Source: Frankiales bacterium
GTDB taxonomy: Bacteria > Actinomycetota > Actinomycetes > Mycobacteriales > Jatrophihabitantaceae
Length of the DNA stretch: 64,000 nt
Assembly (NCBI GenBank): GCA_025966315.1
Contig: JAOPUZ010000048.1
Span: 225,300-289,299 of the forward strand
Reading direction: 5' to 3'
Both the position numbers and the translations under genes were made by a program. This document shows, in pieces, positions 27,214 through 34,890 of the stretch (its first letter is position 1; the number at the start of each line of letters is the position of its first letter). Under the pieces are notes generated by a model. That model was not told where the DNA came from. It did no database searches and worked only from the letters and a program-made list of their open reading frames with translations.

Positions 27214-28413
27214 ATGGTCGCGCACAGCCCGTCGAGCGACCTCACCGTGGTCGTGGTGACCTGGAACGGCGCGCACCTGTTACCGTCCTGCCTCGACTCG
27301 CTGCGGGCTCAGACCCGATCCCACCGGATTCTGGTCGTCGACAACGGTTCCACCGATGACACCAGCACGTACCTACGCGAGCAGGCAACCGACGTCGACG
27401 TCCTAACTCTGCCCGAAAACCTAGGTTTTGCTGGGGGTATCAGGGCAGCGATGGACCAGATTACAACGCCGTTGGTGGCGCTGCTGAACAACGACGCTAC
27501 TGCCGAACCGGACTGGCTGGCCGAACTCTGCGCCGGGCTGGGCGCCACAGACGGTTCGGACGGTTCGGACGGTTCGGACGGTTCGGACGGTTCGGACGGC
27601 TCGGACGGCTCGGACGGCTCGGACGGCTCGGACGGCTCGGACGGCTCAGACGGCTCGGACGGCTCGGACGGCTCGGACGGCTCGGACGGCTCGGACGGCT
27701 CGGACGGCTCGGACGGCTCGGACGGTGTTGCCGCGAACGGAACGGTCGGCGACCCGCGGATCGCCGCCGTGACGAGCCGGCTGCTGCTGGCCGCGGACGG
27801 CCGGATCAACAACGCCGGCGGCGCGCTGACCCGGTGGGCCGCCGGCTATGACCGGGGCTTCGGCGAGCCGGACGGTCCGCCGTTCGATGCCCCGGTCGAG
27901 GTGGCGGCATTCTGCGGCGGTGCGGCCCTGCTGCGCACCGGGCCGATGCGCGAGGTCGGCGGCATGGCGGCGGACTTCTTCCTCTACTACGAGGACACCG
28001 ACCTGTCGTGGCGGCTGCGTCGAGCGGGCTATCAGATTCGCTACCAGCCGAGCGCCGTCGTCCGGCATCTGCACTCGGCGACCAGCGACCAGTCCTCGGC
28101 CAGTTTCGCCTTCTACAACCAGCGTAATCAGCTGCTCACCCTCGTGCGTAACGCACCGGCCGAGCTGATCGCTCTGGTCGTGCTGAGGTTCCTGATGGTC
28201 ACCGCCGTCGATGCCGTCCGGCTAGGCACGCAGGGTCAGGCGCGGGGTCATCAGCATTCGGCCCGGCACCGGGTACGCGTGCTGCTCGACGTGCTGCGGC
28301 TGCTACCGGGCGCGCTGCGGGCCCGTCGGGCCAACGCCGGCAATCCTGTCAGCCGCCGGTCGTTCACCCGCCGCTGGCTGGGCGTGCCGAGTCGTCCGAT
28401 CGGACGGGACTGA
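27214..28413 (+). CDS. glycosyltransferase family 2 interrupted by a Gly-Ser-Asp repeat
   Basis: 399 residues. The GT-A core is normal: VVVVTWNGAHLLPSCLDSL, VVDNGSTDDTSTYL, ENLGFAGGIRAAM, ALLNNDATAEPDW, later INNAGGALTRWAAGYDRGFG and FFLYYEDTDLSWRLRRAG. Residues 114-170 are 19 uninterrupted Gly-Ser-Asp triplets, in the loop between the NNDA motif region and the DPRIAAVTSRLL strand. Without the insert it would be about 342 residues, close to related GT2s. The repeat is in frame and 9 bp per unit, so copy-number change would alter only loop length. Convergent with the GT4 at 28459, whose paralogue is fused to a GT2 at 21399. Confidence 0.88.
   Translation: MVAHSPSSDLTVVVVTWNGAHLLPSCLDSLRAQTRSHRILVVDNGSTDDTSTYLREQATDVDVLTLPENLGFAGGIRAAMDQITTPLVALLNNDATAEPDWLAELCAGLGATDGSDGSDGSDGSDGSDGSDGSDGSDGSDGSDGSDGSDGSDGSDGSDGSDGSDGSDGSDGVAANGTVGDPRIAAVTSRLLLAADGRINNAGGALTRWAAGYDRGFGEPDGPPFDAPVEVAAFCGGAALLRTGPMREVGGMAADFFLYYEDTDLSWRLRRAGYQIRYQPSAVVRHLHSATSDQSSASFAFYNQRNQLLTLVRNAPAELIALVVLRFLMVTAVDAVRLGTQGQARGHQHSARHRVRVLLDVLRLLPGALRARRANAGNPVSRRSFTRRWLGVPSRPIGRD
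27553..27723 (+). repeat. in-frame minisatellite: 19 copies of a 9-bp unit
   Basis: Five GGTTCGGAC units followed by GGCTCGGAC units with a single GGCTCAGAC. Variation is nearly all at two positions, and the run of identical later units points to recent expansion by slippage or recombination. It encodes (GSD)19 in the GT2. Confidence 0.95.
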
Positions 28414-28425
28414 CGCAGCACTCCA

Positions 28426-28440
28426 GCCGGATCATCCGGC
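28426..28440. terminator. short hairpin between convergent GT genes
   Basis: GCCGGA-tca-TCCGGC, six perfect pairs around a three-base loop, in the 45-base gap between two convergent stop codons. No T-run; termination is inferred from position. Confidence 0.4.
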
Positions 28441-28458
28441 GGCACGCTGGTCGGATCG

Positions 28459-29829
28459 TCAGCGACGCCGCAGCGTCCGGCCGAGCTTGCCGGTCACCCG
28501 CTCGCGAAGCAGCGACAACCCACCCTCACGAGCCAGCTCCTGCGCGCGATTGGTGGCCCGGACGATCGGATTGGCCGGCGGCGTCGGCCGTCGAACCAGC
28601 CGGGACGTGTCCAGCCCATGATCGGGGGCACGCTGGGGGTCGCGGCAGAACTCGATCAGCGGCGCCAGCGTCGTCGCCCAGGTGAACCGCGGCCGGATTG
28701 CGGCCACCGCGGCCCGGCAGCCAGCGGCGAAGTCCTCGTCGTACAGGGCGGTTTCTATCGCGGCGGCCAGTGCGTCCGGGTCCTGTTCCGGCACCGCGAT
28801 ACCGAGCCCTTCGAGGGCGATCAGCCGGCCGAAGGTGTCCCCCTCGGTGGAGACCACCGGCAAGCCCGCCCAGAGGTAATCCAGGATCCTGGTCCGAAAC
28901 GCGAATGACGTTTCGGCGTGCCGGTAATGGGTACTGACGCCGAGGTCGGCTTCGAGCAGGTAGCCGCCGCGCTGGTCGAACGGCACCCAGCCCTCGTTGA
29001 AGAAGACGTGCCGGTCGACCAGGTCGAGCTCGGCGGCCAATGCCCTCGTCCGATCAGCCATGGACATCACGCCGATGTCGGCGTTGGGGTGAGCCATGCC
29101 CATGAAGAACAACCGCAGATCGGGGTGCCGGCCGGCCAGCAGCTGGACGGCGCGGAGCAGTGTCAACGGATCGAACCAGTTGTAGACGCCGCCGGCCCAC
29201 AACATCAGTTTGTCGTCCGGGCCGATGCCGGGGATCACCCCGCGCAACACCGGTTCGGGGTGACCGGGCGGCTCTGGACTCAGCCCGAAAGGACAGACCG
29301 CGATCAGCGCTTGCAGGGACGGATCGGCGTCATAGTTGATCGGATTGATGCGGCCGAACGCGCCGAGCAGGCCGAGCCAGAGGTGCCGTTGCTCGTCACT
29401 GGCACACAGGAAGAAATCGCCCCGGACGGCCTGCTCGTTCAGCACCCGCACCGTGAGATCGATGGTGGTTCGGCGCATGGCCGGCTCGACGTCCTTGAGC
29501 TGTTCCAGCTGCTCGAAATGCAGCGGGTCGTACAGGTCGATCACCACGACCTGATCGCCGCGGAGCAACGCCGGGGCGTGATAGGTGGCAAAGCCCTGCA
29601 GGATGAGGACGTCGTAGTCACGGGCGAAACGACCCAGCCGGTGCCAGCCGACGAACCGGCAGTCGAACCGGTCGTCGGTGATCGAGCAGCTGGCGGTGGA
29701 CACCAACGTCACTCGGTGCCCGGGATCGTCACGGGTCAGTTCGACGGCGATTTGGTACGCCCGGATCGCCGGGCCGGCCATCTGCTGCGCCAGCACGTCC
29801 GGGGTGATGATCAGGATGCGGCTGGGCAT
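28459..29829 (-). CDS. glycosyltransferase family 4 (paralogue of the C-terminal half of the GT2-GT4 fusion)
   Basis: 456 residues from the ATG of MPSRILIITPDVLAQQMAGPA. Shared with the fusion at 21399: MAGPAIRAYQIAVEL, DLYDPLHFEQLEQ, FFLCASDEQRHLWLG, WAGGVYNWFDPLTLL, LFFMGMAHPNADI, HVFFNEGWVP and RILDYLWAGLPVVS. The two proteins are clearly duplicates of one ancestral GT4. The start shares bases with the rmlD stop (TGATG), so it is translationally coupled to the rhamnose genes, and transfer of rhamnose or a related deoxysugar is a reasonable guess. Confidence 0.88.
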   Translation of the reverse strand: MPSRILIITPDVLAQQMAGPAIRAYQIAVELTRDDPGHRVTLVSTASCSITDDRFDCRFVGWHRLGRFARDYDVLILQGFATYHAPALLRGDQVVVIDLYDPLHFEQLEQLKDVEPAMRRTTIDLTVRVLNEQAVRGDFFLCASDEQRHLWLGLLGAFGRINPINYDADPSLQALIAVCPFGLSPEPPGHPEPVLRGVIPGIGPDDKLMLWAGGVYNWFDPLTLLRAVQLLAGRHPDLRLFFMGMAHPNADIGVMSMADRTRALAAELDLVDRHVFFNEGWVPFDQRGGYLLEADLGVSTHYRHAETSFAFRTRILDYLWAGLPVVSTEGDTFGRLIALEGLGIAVPEQDPDALAAAIETALYDEDFAAGCRAAVAAIRPRFTWATTLAPLIEFCRDPQRAPDHGLDTSRLVRRPTPPANPIVRATNRAQELAREGGLSLLRERVTGKLGRTLRRR

Positions 29830-30707
29830 CAGCCGGCGCGCAACTCGTCCCCGACGACCGAGAACGCGGACCGCAGCGCATCCCGCCACGGGGGCAACGG
29901 GGTCAGGCCGGCGGCCCGCCAGGACGTGGCCGACAGCACCGAATAGGCCGGCCGCGGGGCCGGCCGCGGGAAGGCAGCCGTGGTGGTGGGCCGCACCCGC
30001 TCGGGGTCAGCGCCGAGCTCGGCGAAGATGGCCTGCGTGAAGCCGAACCAGGTGGTGTCGTCACCGTTCGTGCAGTGATAGATGCCCGCCGGTGCGTCGG
30101 AACCGGCCAGCTCTACCAACGCGCCGGCAAGGTGACGGGACCACGTGGGCGAACCGCGTTGATCATCGACGACGCTCACGGTCGGATGGCTGCCCTCCAA
30201 CCGGATCATGGTCTTGACGAAGTTCGGTCCGGTTCCGCCGTACACCCAGGCGGTCCTGACGACGTAGCCGGAGTCGGGCGCCAGCTCGCGTACGGCCAGC
30301 TCACCGGCCAGCTTCGTGCGGCCGTACGCCGACTGCGGGTTGGTCGCCGCGTCCGGGACGTAGGGCGTCGTCGCGCGGCCGTCGAACACGTAGTCGGTGG
30401 ACACGTGGATGAGGCGGGCACCGCTGCGAGCGGCGGCTACCGCCAGCAAGCCCGGGCCGGCGGCGTTGACCGCGAAGGCGCGGTCCTCATCGGTCTCGGC
30501 GGCGTCGACCGCGGTGTACGCCGCGGCATTGATGACCACGTCGGGCGCGAAATCCGCGAACGTCGCGGCGATCGCGGCGCTGTCGGTGATGTCCAGTTCG
30601 GCCGAGCCGACAGCGTGCACCGCGGTCGGGTCACTGCCGCCGTCGGCGAGCACCTGCTGCAGATCAGACCCGAGCTGGCCGTGGGCGCCCGTGATGAGCC
30701 AGCGCAT
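29829..30707 (-). CDS. rmlD: dTDP-4-dehydrorhamnose reductase
   Basis: 292 residues. The NAD(P)-binding N-terminus is RWLITGAHGQLGSDL; the short-chain dehydrogenase catalytic region shows HVSTDYVFDG and the Tyr-x3-Lys in YGRTKLAG. Other landmarks: NAAAYTAVDAAETDEDRA and VRTAWVYGG. It performs the last step of dTDP-L-rhamnose synthesis. Coupled by TGATG to rmlB upstream and to the GT4 downstream, forming an rmlB-rmlD-GT4 operon. rmlA and rmlC are not in the window. Confidence 0.93.
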   Translation of the reverse strand: MRWLITGAHGQLGSDLQQVLADGGSDPTAVHAVGSAELDITDSAAIAATFADFAPDVVINAAAYTAVDAAETDEDRAFAVNAAGPGLLAVAAARSGARLIHVSTDYVFDGRATTPYVPDAATNPQSAYGRTKLAGELAVRELAPDSGYVVRTAWVYGGTGPNFVKTMIRLEGSHPTVSVVDDQRGSPTWSRHLAGALVELAGSDAPAGIYHCTNGDDTTWFGFTQAIFAELGADPERVRPTTTAAFPRPAPRPAYSVLSATSWRAAGLTPLPPWRDALRSAFSVVGDELRAG

Positions 30708-31711
30708 CAGACCTTCTCGATGTGGGCGAGTTCGGCCCGTAGCTTGAGCGGCTCCCACCAGTCGCGATTGTCCCGGTACCACTGCACGGTCCGAGCCAGT
30801 CCGTCCTCGAAGCCGACCTGCGGGGCGTAGCCGAGCGCGGCCGTCTTGGAGTAGTCGACCGAGTAGCGCAGGTCGTGACCGCCACCGCGCGGGTCGACGA
30901 TCTCCTGGACGAAGGACCAGTCCCGGCCGGTGGCCTCGAGCAGCTTCTCGGTCAGCTCCTTGTTTGACAGTTCCCGGCCGCCGCCGATGTTGTAGAACTC
31001 GCCGGACAGGCCGTGCTCGACCACGAGCTGGATGCCGCGGCAATGGTCGGCCACGTAGAGCCAGTCACGAACATTCGCGCCGGCGCCGTACAAGGGCACC
31101 TTCTTGCCGTCCAGCAGGTTCGTCACGAAGAGCGGAATGACCTTTTCCGGAAAGTGATACGGGCCGTAGTTGTTGGAACAGCGCGTGATGGAGACATTCA
31201 GGCCGTAGCTCTTGGCGTACGCCCGGGCGACCAGGTCGGACCCGGCTTTGGCGGCCGAGTACGGGGAATTGGGCTCCAACAAGTTGTCCTCGGTCCAGGA
31301 GCCTTCATCGATCGAGCCATAGACCTCGTCGGTCGAGATGTGCACCACCCGTCCGACGCCGTGCCGGAGCGCCGCTTCGAACACCTGCTGGGCGCCCAGC
31401 ACATTGGTCTGGACGAAGTCCGCGGCACCGGTGATGGAGCGGTCGACGTGGGACTCCGCGGCGAAGTTGACCAGCACGTCGTGACCGGGCAGCGCGGCGT
31501 CGAGATCGGCCGGGCTGCAGATGTCTCCATGAAAGAAGGAATACCGGCTGCTGTCCGCGACCGGGGCAAGATTGGCCAGGTTGCCGGCGTAGGTGAGCTT
31601 GTCGAAGACGGTGACCGCAGCACCTGCGAAGGCCGGATACGCATCGTTCAGGACGGAGCGGACGTACTCAGAACCTATGAAGCCGGCGCCGCCGGTGACG
31701 AGAACACGCAT
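30707..31711 (-). CDS. rmlB: dTDP-glucose 4,6-dehydratase
   Basis: 334 residues from the ATG of MRVLVTGGAGFIGSEYV; an ATG three codons upstream (31720) is an alternative and neither has a good ribosome site. Hallmarks: GGAGFIG NAD-binding loop, DKLTYAGNLANL, HISTDEVYGSIDEG with the catalytic Thr-Asp-Glu, YSAAKAGSD with the Tyr-x3-Lys, and NNYGPYHFPEKVIPLFV. It converts dTDP-glucose to dTDP-4-keto-6-deoxyglucose. It is divergent from the LCP gene across about 110 bases, which must hold two promoters. Confidence 0.94.
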   Translation of the reverse strand: MRVLVTGGAGFIGSEYVRSVLNDAYPAFAGAAVTVFDKLTYAGNLANLAPVADSSRYSFFHGDICSPADLDAALPGHDVLVNFAAESHVDRSITGAADFVQTNVLGAQQVFEAALRHGVGRVVHISTDEVYGSIDEGSWTEDNLLEPNSPYSAAKAGSDLVARAYAKSYGLNVSITRCSNNYGPYHFPEKVIPLFVTNLLDGKKVPLYGAGANVRDWLYVADHCRGIQLVVEHGLSGEFYNIGGGRELSNKELTEKLLEATGRDWSFVQEIVDPRGGGHDLRYSVDYSKTAALGYAPQVGFEDGLARTVQWYRDNRDWWEPLKLRAELAHIEKV

Positions 31712-31807
31712 GCTCGACATGGTTCCATATGGGTAGCGTCGGTTCGGCCAGCACAGACACCTATCCGGCCGCTGAGCGCACATCACGGATTCCTCAGTAT
31801 CCGCAGG

Positions 31808-31813
31808 TAGCCT
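31808..31813 (+). promoter_or_regulatory. -10 box of the LCP gene, probable leaderless start
   Basis: TAGCCT fits TANNNT and lies 8 bases before the GTG at 31821, which lacks a Shine-Dalgarno sequence. Inference from spacing. Confidence 0.4.
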
Positions 31814-31820
31814 GACCGTC

Positions 31821-33524
31821 GTGCCTTCGACCCCCCGTGGCCCAGACGATCCTGGCCTGCCACCCGAGCTCGACCCACGCCGTGGCCGTCCCGCTCGGCA
31901 GCCGGCGGCACCGCAGTTGCCACCGGAGCTGAATCCCCGCGGGCGCCGGCAGGGGCGAGCCGAAGCACGGGCAGCAGCCAGCAACGCCGATCCCGTCGGA
32001 GGTTCACCAGCGGCGGGCTCGGCCGGCCGTACTCCGCGGGCCAGCCGGCTGTCCTCGGGCAGCCCGAGAACTGACGTGTTGCGCGGGGCGTCGATCGGAT
32101 TGCGGATCGCACTGGCGCTGCTGTCCCTGGTGGTCTTACTGGGCAGCGGCTACGCCTGGGCCACCTATCGCAACTTCACGTCCAACATCTCCCGGGTGAC
32201 CGCAATCAGTGGCGATTCGAGCACGTCGGGCACGAAGGCGCCCAATATCGACGGCACGGATCAGAACATCCTCATCGTCGGTAACGATGATCGCGACACC
32301 GCCACCGACGCGGAGTTGAAAAAGCTCGGTATCGGCCGCGATGGCGGCAGCCTGAACACCGACACGATGATGCTGCTGCACGTGCCCGCCGACGGCAGCA
32401 AGGCCTCGATCATCTCCTTCCCGCGGGATTCCTACGTGAACATCCCCGGTCATGGAATGGCCAAACTCAATGCCGCCTACACCGACGGAGTGGCGGCCAG
32501 CAACGGTGACAAGTCCATGGGCGCGCAACTGCTGGTCAAGACCATCGAGCAGATGACCGGGCTCAGCATCGATCACTTCGTGTCCGTCGACCTGATTGGA
32601 TTCGTGCGGATCTCCGACGCGATCGGTGGTGTCTCGGTGTGCCTGAACCAGGCCGTGGACGACGGCTACTCGCAGTTGAAACTGTCGGCCGGCACGCACG
32701 TCATCTCGGGCAAGAACGCCCTCGCCTTCGTCCGGCAACGGCACGGCCTACCCGGCGGCGACCTCGATCGCATCAAGCGCCAGCAGTATTTCTTGTCGGC
32801 CGTGTTCCGCAAGGTGTCTTCGGCCGGGACCCTGCTGAACCCGTTCAAACTGCAGAACCTGCTCAAGGCGATCACGACATCGCTGCAGATGGATGGCGAC
32901 TCCGGCAGTCACAAAGGCCTGGACCCGTTGAAGCTGGCCCAGCAGATGCAAAACCTGAAGGCCGGCAACATCAAGTTCACCACAATCCCGACCGACGGGA
33001 CCGAGGACGTGCAGATCGACGGACAGACCCAGAACGTGGTCGTGGTGGATACGACGGCTATGCCTGATTTCGTGGATAGCCTGATCGGTACGGACGCCGC
33101 GACCTTGCTGAAGAACGCCAAGGCCGCGGCGCCGAGCACCGTGACCGTCCAGGTCTACAACGACACCAACACCAACGGCATCGAGAGCACGAACGCAGCG
33201 GCGCTGCGGACGGCCGGCTTCAAGGTGACGCTTCCGGCACCGACGACCGATGTGCTGGCCAAGACCACGATCAGGTACGCAACGGGTACCGAAGCACAGG
33301 CCAAAGCACTACAGGCGCAGGTGCCGGGCGCGGTGATGGTGCGGTCCAGGACGGTCACCGGCGTCAGCTTGCTGCTCGGTGAGAACAAGGTCCAGGTGAA
33401 GAGCTTGATGCCGAAAGCCACCACGCCGGTTGCACCGAAGACGACGGCCAAGGCGACGCCCAAGCCGACGGCGACGTCCACGCCCGGCGTCACGACCGCC
33501 GCCGACGCGGGGTGCATCAATTGA
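31821..33524 (+). CDS. LytR-CpsA-Psr (LCP) family glycopolymer ligase with LytR_C domain
   Basis: 567 residues. A basic, proline-rich cytoplasmic N-terminus of about 95 residues precedes one membrane helix (IALALLSLVVLLGSGYAWA). The LCP domain follows (residues about 150-350) with NTDTMMLLHV, SFPRDSYV, AAYTDGV and FVRQRHGLPGGDLDRIKRQQ, containing the arginines and aspartates that bind polyprenyl pyrophosphate. Residues about 435-515 are a LytR_C domain (TVQVYNDTNTNGIE) and the tail is Thr/Pro/Lys-rich. LCP enzymes attach glycopolymers to peptidoglycan. In mycobacteria the homologue is beside rmlD in the same arrangement. Confidence 0.93.
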   Translation: MPSTPRGPDDPGLPPELDPRRGRPARQPAAPQLPPELNPRGRRQGRAEARAAASNADPVGGSPAAGSAGRTPRASRLSSGSPRTDVLRGASIGLRIALALLSLVVLLGSGYAWATYRNFTSNISRVTAISGDSSTSGTKAPNIDGTDQNILIVGNDDRDTATDAELKKLGIGRDGGSLNTDTMMLLHVPADGSKASIISFPRDSYVNIPGHGMAKLNAAYTDGVAASNGDKSMGAQLLVKTIEQMTGLSIDHFVSVDLIGFVRISDAIGGVSVCLNQAVDDGYSQLKLSAGTHVISGKNALAFVRQRHGLPGGDLDRIKRQQYFLSAVFRKVSSAGTLLNPFKLQNLLKAITTSLQMDGDSGSHKGLDPLKLAQQMQNLKAGNIKFTTIPTDGTEDVQIDGQTQNVVVVDTTAMPDFVDSLIGTDAATLLKNAKAAAPSTVTVQVYNDTNTNGIESTNAAALRTAGFKVTLPAPTTDVLAKTTIRYATGTEAQAKALQAQVPGAVMVRSRTVTGVSLLLGENKVQVKSLMPKATTPVAPKTTAKATPKPTATSTPGVTTAADAGCIN

Positions 33525-34258
33525 CGAGCGTCAGCGCGCGCACCCCGGAATCGGATTTCGCGGCCCGGCTTGCGGCCGATCCCGGTTCGCCGCTGGTGAC
33601 CTTCTACGACCATGACACCGGCGAGCGAGCCGAGCTGTCGGCGAAATCGATGGGCAACTGGGTGGCCAAGACGTACTTCTTGCTCGTGGACGAGTTGGGA
33701 CTGGGCGTCGGTGACCGGGCGTTCGTCCGGATGCCCGTGCATTGGCTGGCCGCCCCCATCATCTACGGCTGCTGGTTTGCCGGGCTCGAGGTGTCCAGCA
33801 CACCCGAGGGCGCAGCGGTCGCGTTCGGCGATGTCGACTCCCTCGACGGGGTCGACCTCACGTCGGTGGACGAGATCTTTGCGGTCTCGCTGCTGTCGAT
33901 GGCCCGATCCGGTGAACCGCCGGCCGGCATGCAGGACTACGCCGCGGCCGTGCGTCCGCAACCCGACGCGTGGGCAACCGTGCATCCGATTGCGGCGCCC
34001 AGCGATCCCGGTTTGGACGGTGGCACCCGGTCCGAACTGCTAGCCGACGCCGTCGCGCTGGCCGACGACCTCGGCCTGGACCCTGGTGACCGGCTGATGT
34101 TCGCCCCGTCCGAGCCCGGATTTGGGCCGGAAGCCTGGCTGGCCGCGTTGCTCGCGCCGGTGTCCGTCGGTGGGTCGACGGTGCTGGTGCGCAACGCCGC
34201 CGAAGAAAAGCTCGAAGCCCTGATCGAGTCCGAGCGAGCCGTGATCGCGCTGCGATGA
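33512..34258 (+). CDS. TIGR03089 family protein
   Basis: About 248 residues. The GTG at 33512 is listed; a TTG at 33521, overlapping the LCP stop as TTGA, is equally plausible. The family is a short relative of AMP-binding enzymes: PLVTFYDHDTGERAELS, NWVAKTYFLLVDELGLGVGDRA, then VHWLAAPIIYGCWFAGLE, without the ATP-binding P-loop or C-terminal domain of real acyl-CoA synthetases. Function unknown; it is conserved next to the LCP gene in actinobacteria. Its stop overlaps the ogt start (ATGA). Confidence 0.85.
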   Translation: MHQLTSVSARTPESDFAARLAADPGSPLVTFYDHDTGERAELSAKSMGNWVAKTYFLLVDELGLGVGDRAFVRMPVHWLAAPIIYGCWFAGLEVSSTPEGAAVAFGDVDSLDGVDLTSVDEIFAVSLLSMARSGEPPAGMQDYAAAVRPQPDAWATVHPIAAPSDPGLDGGTRSELLADAVALADDLGLDPGDRLMFAPSEPGFGPEAWLAALLAPVSVGGSTVLVRNAAEEKLEALIESERAVIALR

Positions 34259-34797
34259 GTACCGAGTTCGACGCCGATTCTTCGGCTGACCTGGCCAGTC
34301 CGGTTGGTCGGCTACGGGTCAGCGTCGGCGCGGGCGGCCTGACCGGCTTGCGGTGGCTGCGGGCCGCCGAGCCGCCGTCGCCGGTTGAGCCTCGATCGAG
34401 CGAGCCGCTGTCGACCGTGCTGGCAGAGTTGGCGGCCTACTTCGCGGGCGAATTGACGCGGTTCGACGTGCCGCTGGATTGGGGCCGGCTGACGGGCGAC
34501 CGCCTGCTGGTACTGCAATCGCTGGCCGCGGACGTGCCATACGGGCAGACCGTGACGTACGGGCAATTGGCCGAGCTCAGCGGGACGAGCATCGGAGCCC
34601 GCGGGGTCGGTTCGGTGATGGGCTCGAATCCATTTCCGCTGGTCGTGCCATGCCATCGAGTGCTTGCCCACGACGGGCTCGGCGGTTACAGCGGCGGCGA
34701 CCCGGCCGCCGGGCACACGGGTGCCCTGGAGACGAAACGGTGGCTGCTGATGCTCGAAGAGGGCCTTGCCCGAACCATAACCTGGCCAGCCCCCTAA
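34255..34797 (+). CDS. ogt: methylated-DNA-[protein]-cysteine S-methyltransferase
   Basis: 180 residues. The active-site PCHRVLAHDG is at about residue 130, with Cys as the alkyl acceptor; the helix-turn-helix before it includes VPYGQTVTYGQLAELSG and GSNPFPLVV. It removes O6-alkyl groups from guanine in a suicide reaction. ATGA-coupled to the TIGR03089 gene. Length is typical for Ogt-type proteins lacking the Ada regulatory domain. Confidence 0.93.
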   Translation: MSTEFDADSSADLASPVGRLRVSVGAGGLTGLRWLRAAEPPSPVEPRSSEPLSTVLAELAAYFAGELTRFDVPLDWGRLTGDRLLVLQSLAADVPYGQTVTYGQLAELSGTSIGARGVGSVMGSNPFPLVVPCHRVLAHDGLGGYSGGDPAAGHTGALETKRWLLMLEEGLARTITWPAP

Positions 34798-34805
34798 ACG
34801 GCATT

Positions 34806-34857
34806 GCGCGGCCTCAATTCCCGCTACGACTCGATCAAAGCAGGAGTCGGGCCGCGC
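34806..34857. terminator. nested inverted repeat after ogt
   Basis: Outer arms GCGCGGCC (34806-34813) and GGCCGCGC (34850-34857) are perfect; inside, CGACTC (34827-34832) pairs with GAGTCG (34844-34849). The structure starts 9 bases after the ogt stop and ends before the MFS gene. A terminator is likely, though there is no T-run. Confidence 0.5.
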
Positions 34858-34890
34858 CATGCAGCAAGTCGGGGCCGATCTTGACGGACG

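Noticed and set aside
27309..27812. Leftward open frame rich in Pro-Ser-Glu across the minisatellite
   Set aside because: The 9-bp repeat is open on both strands by its composition; the rightward frame has the full set of GT2 motifs.
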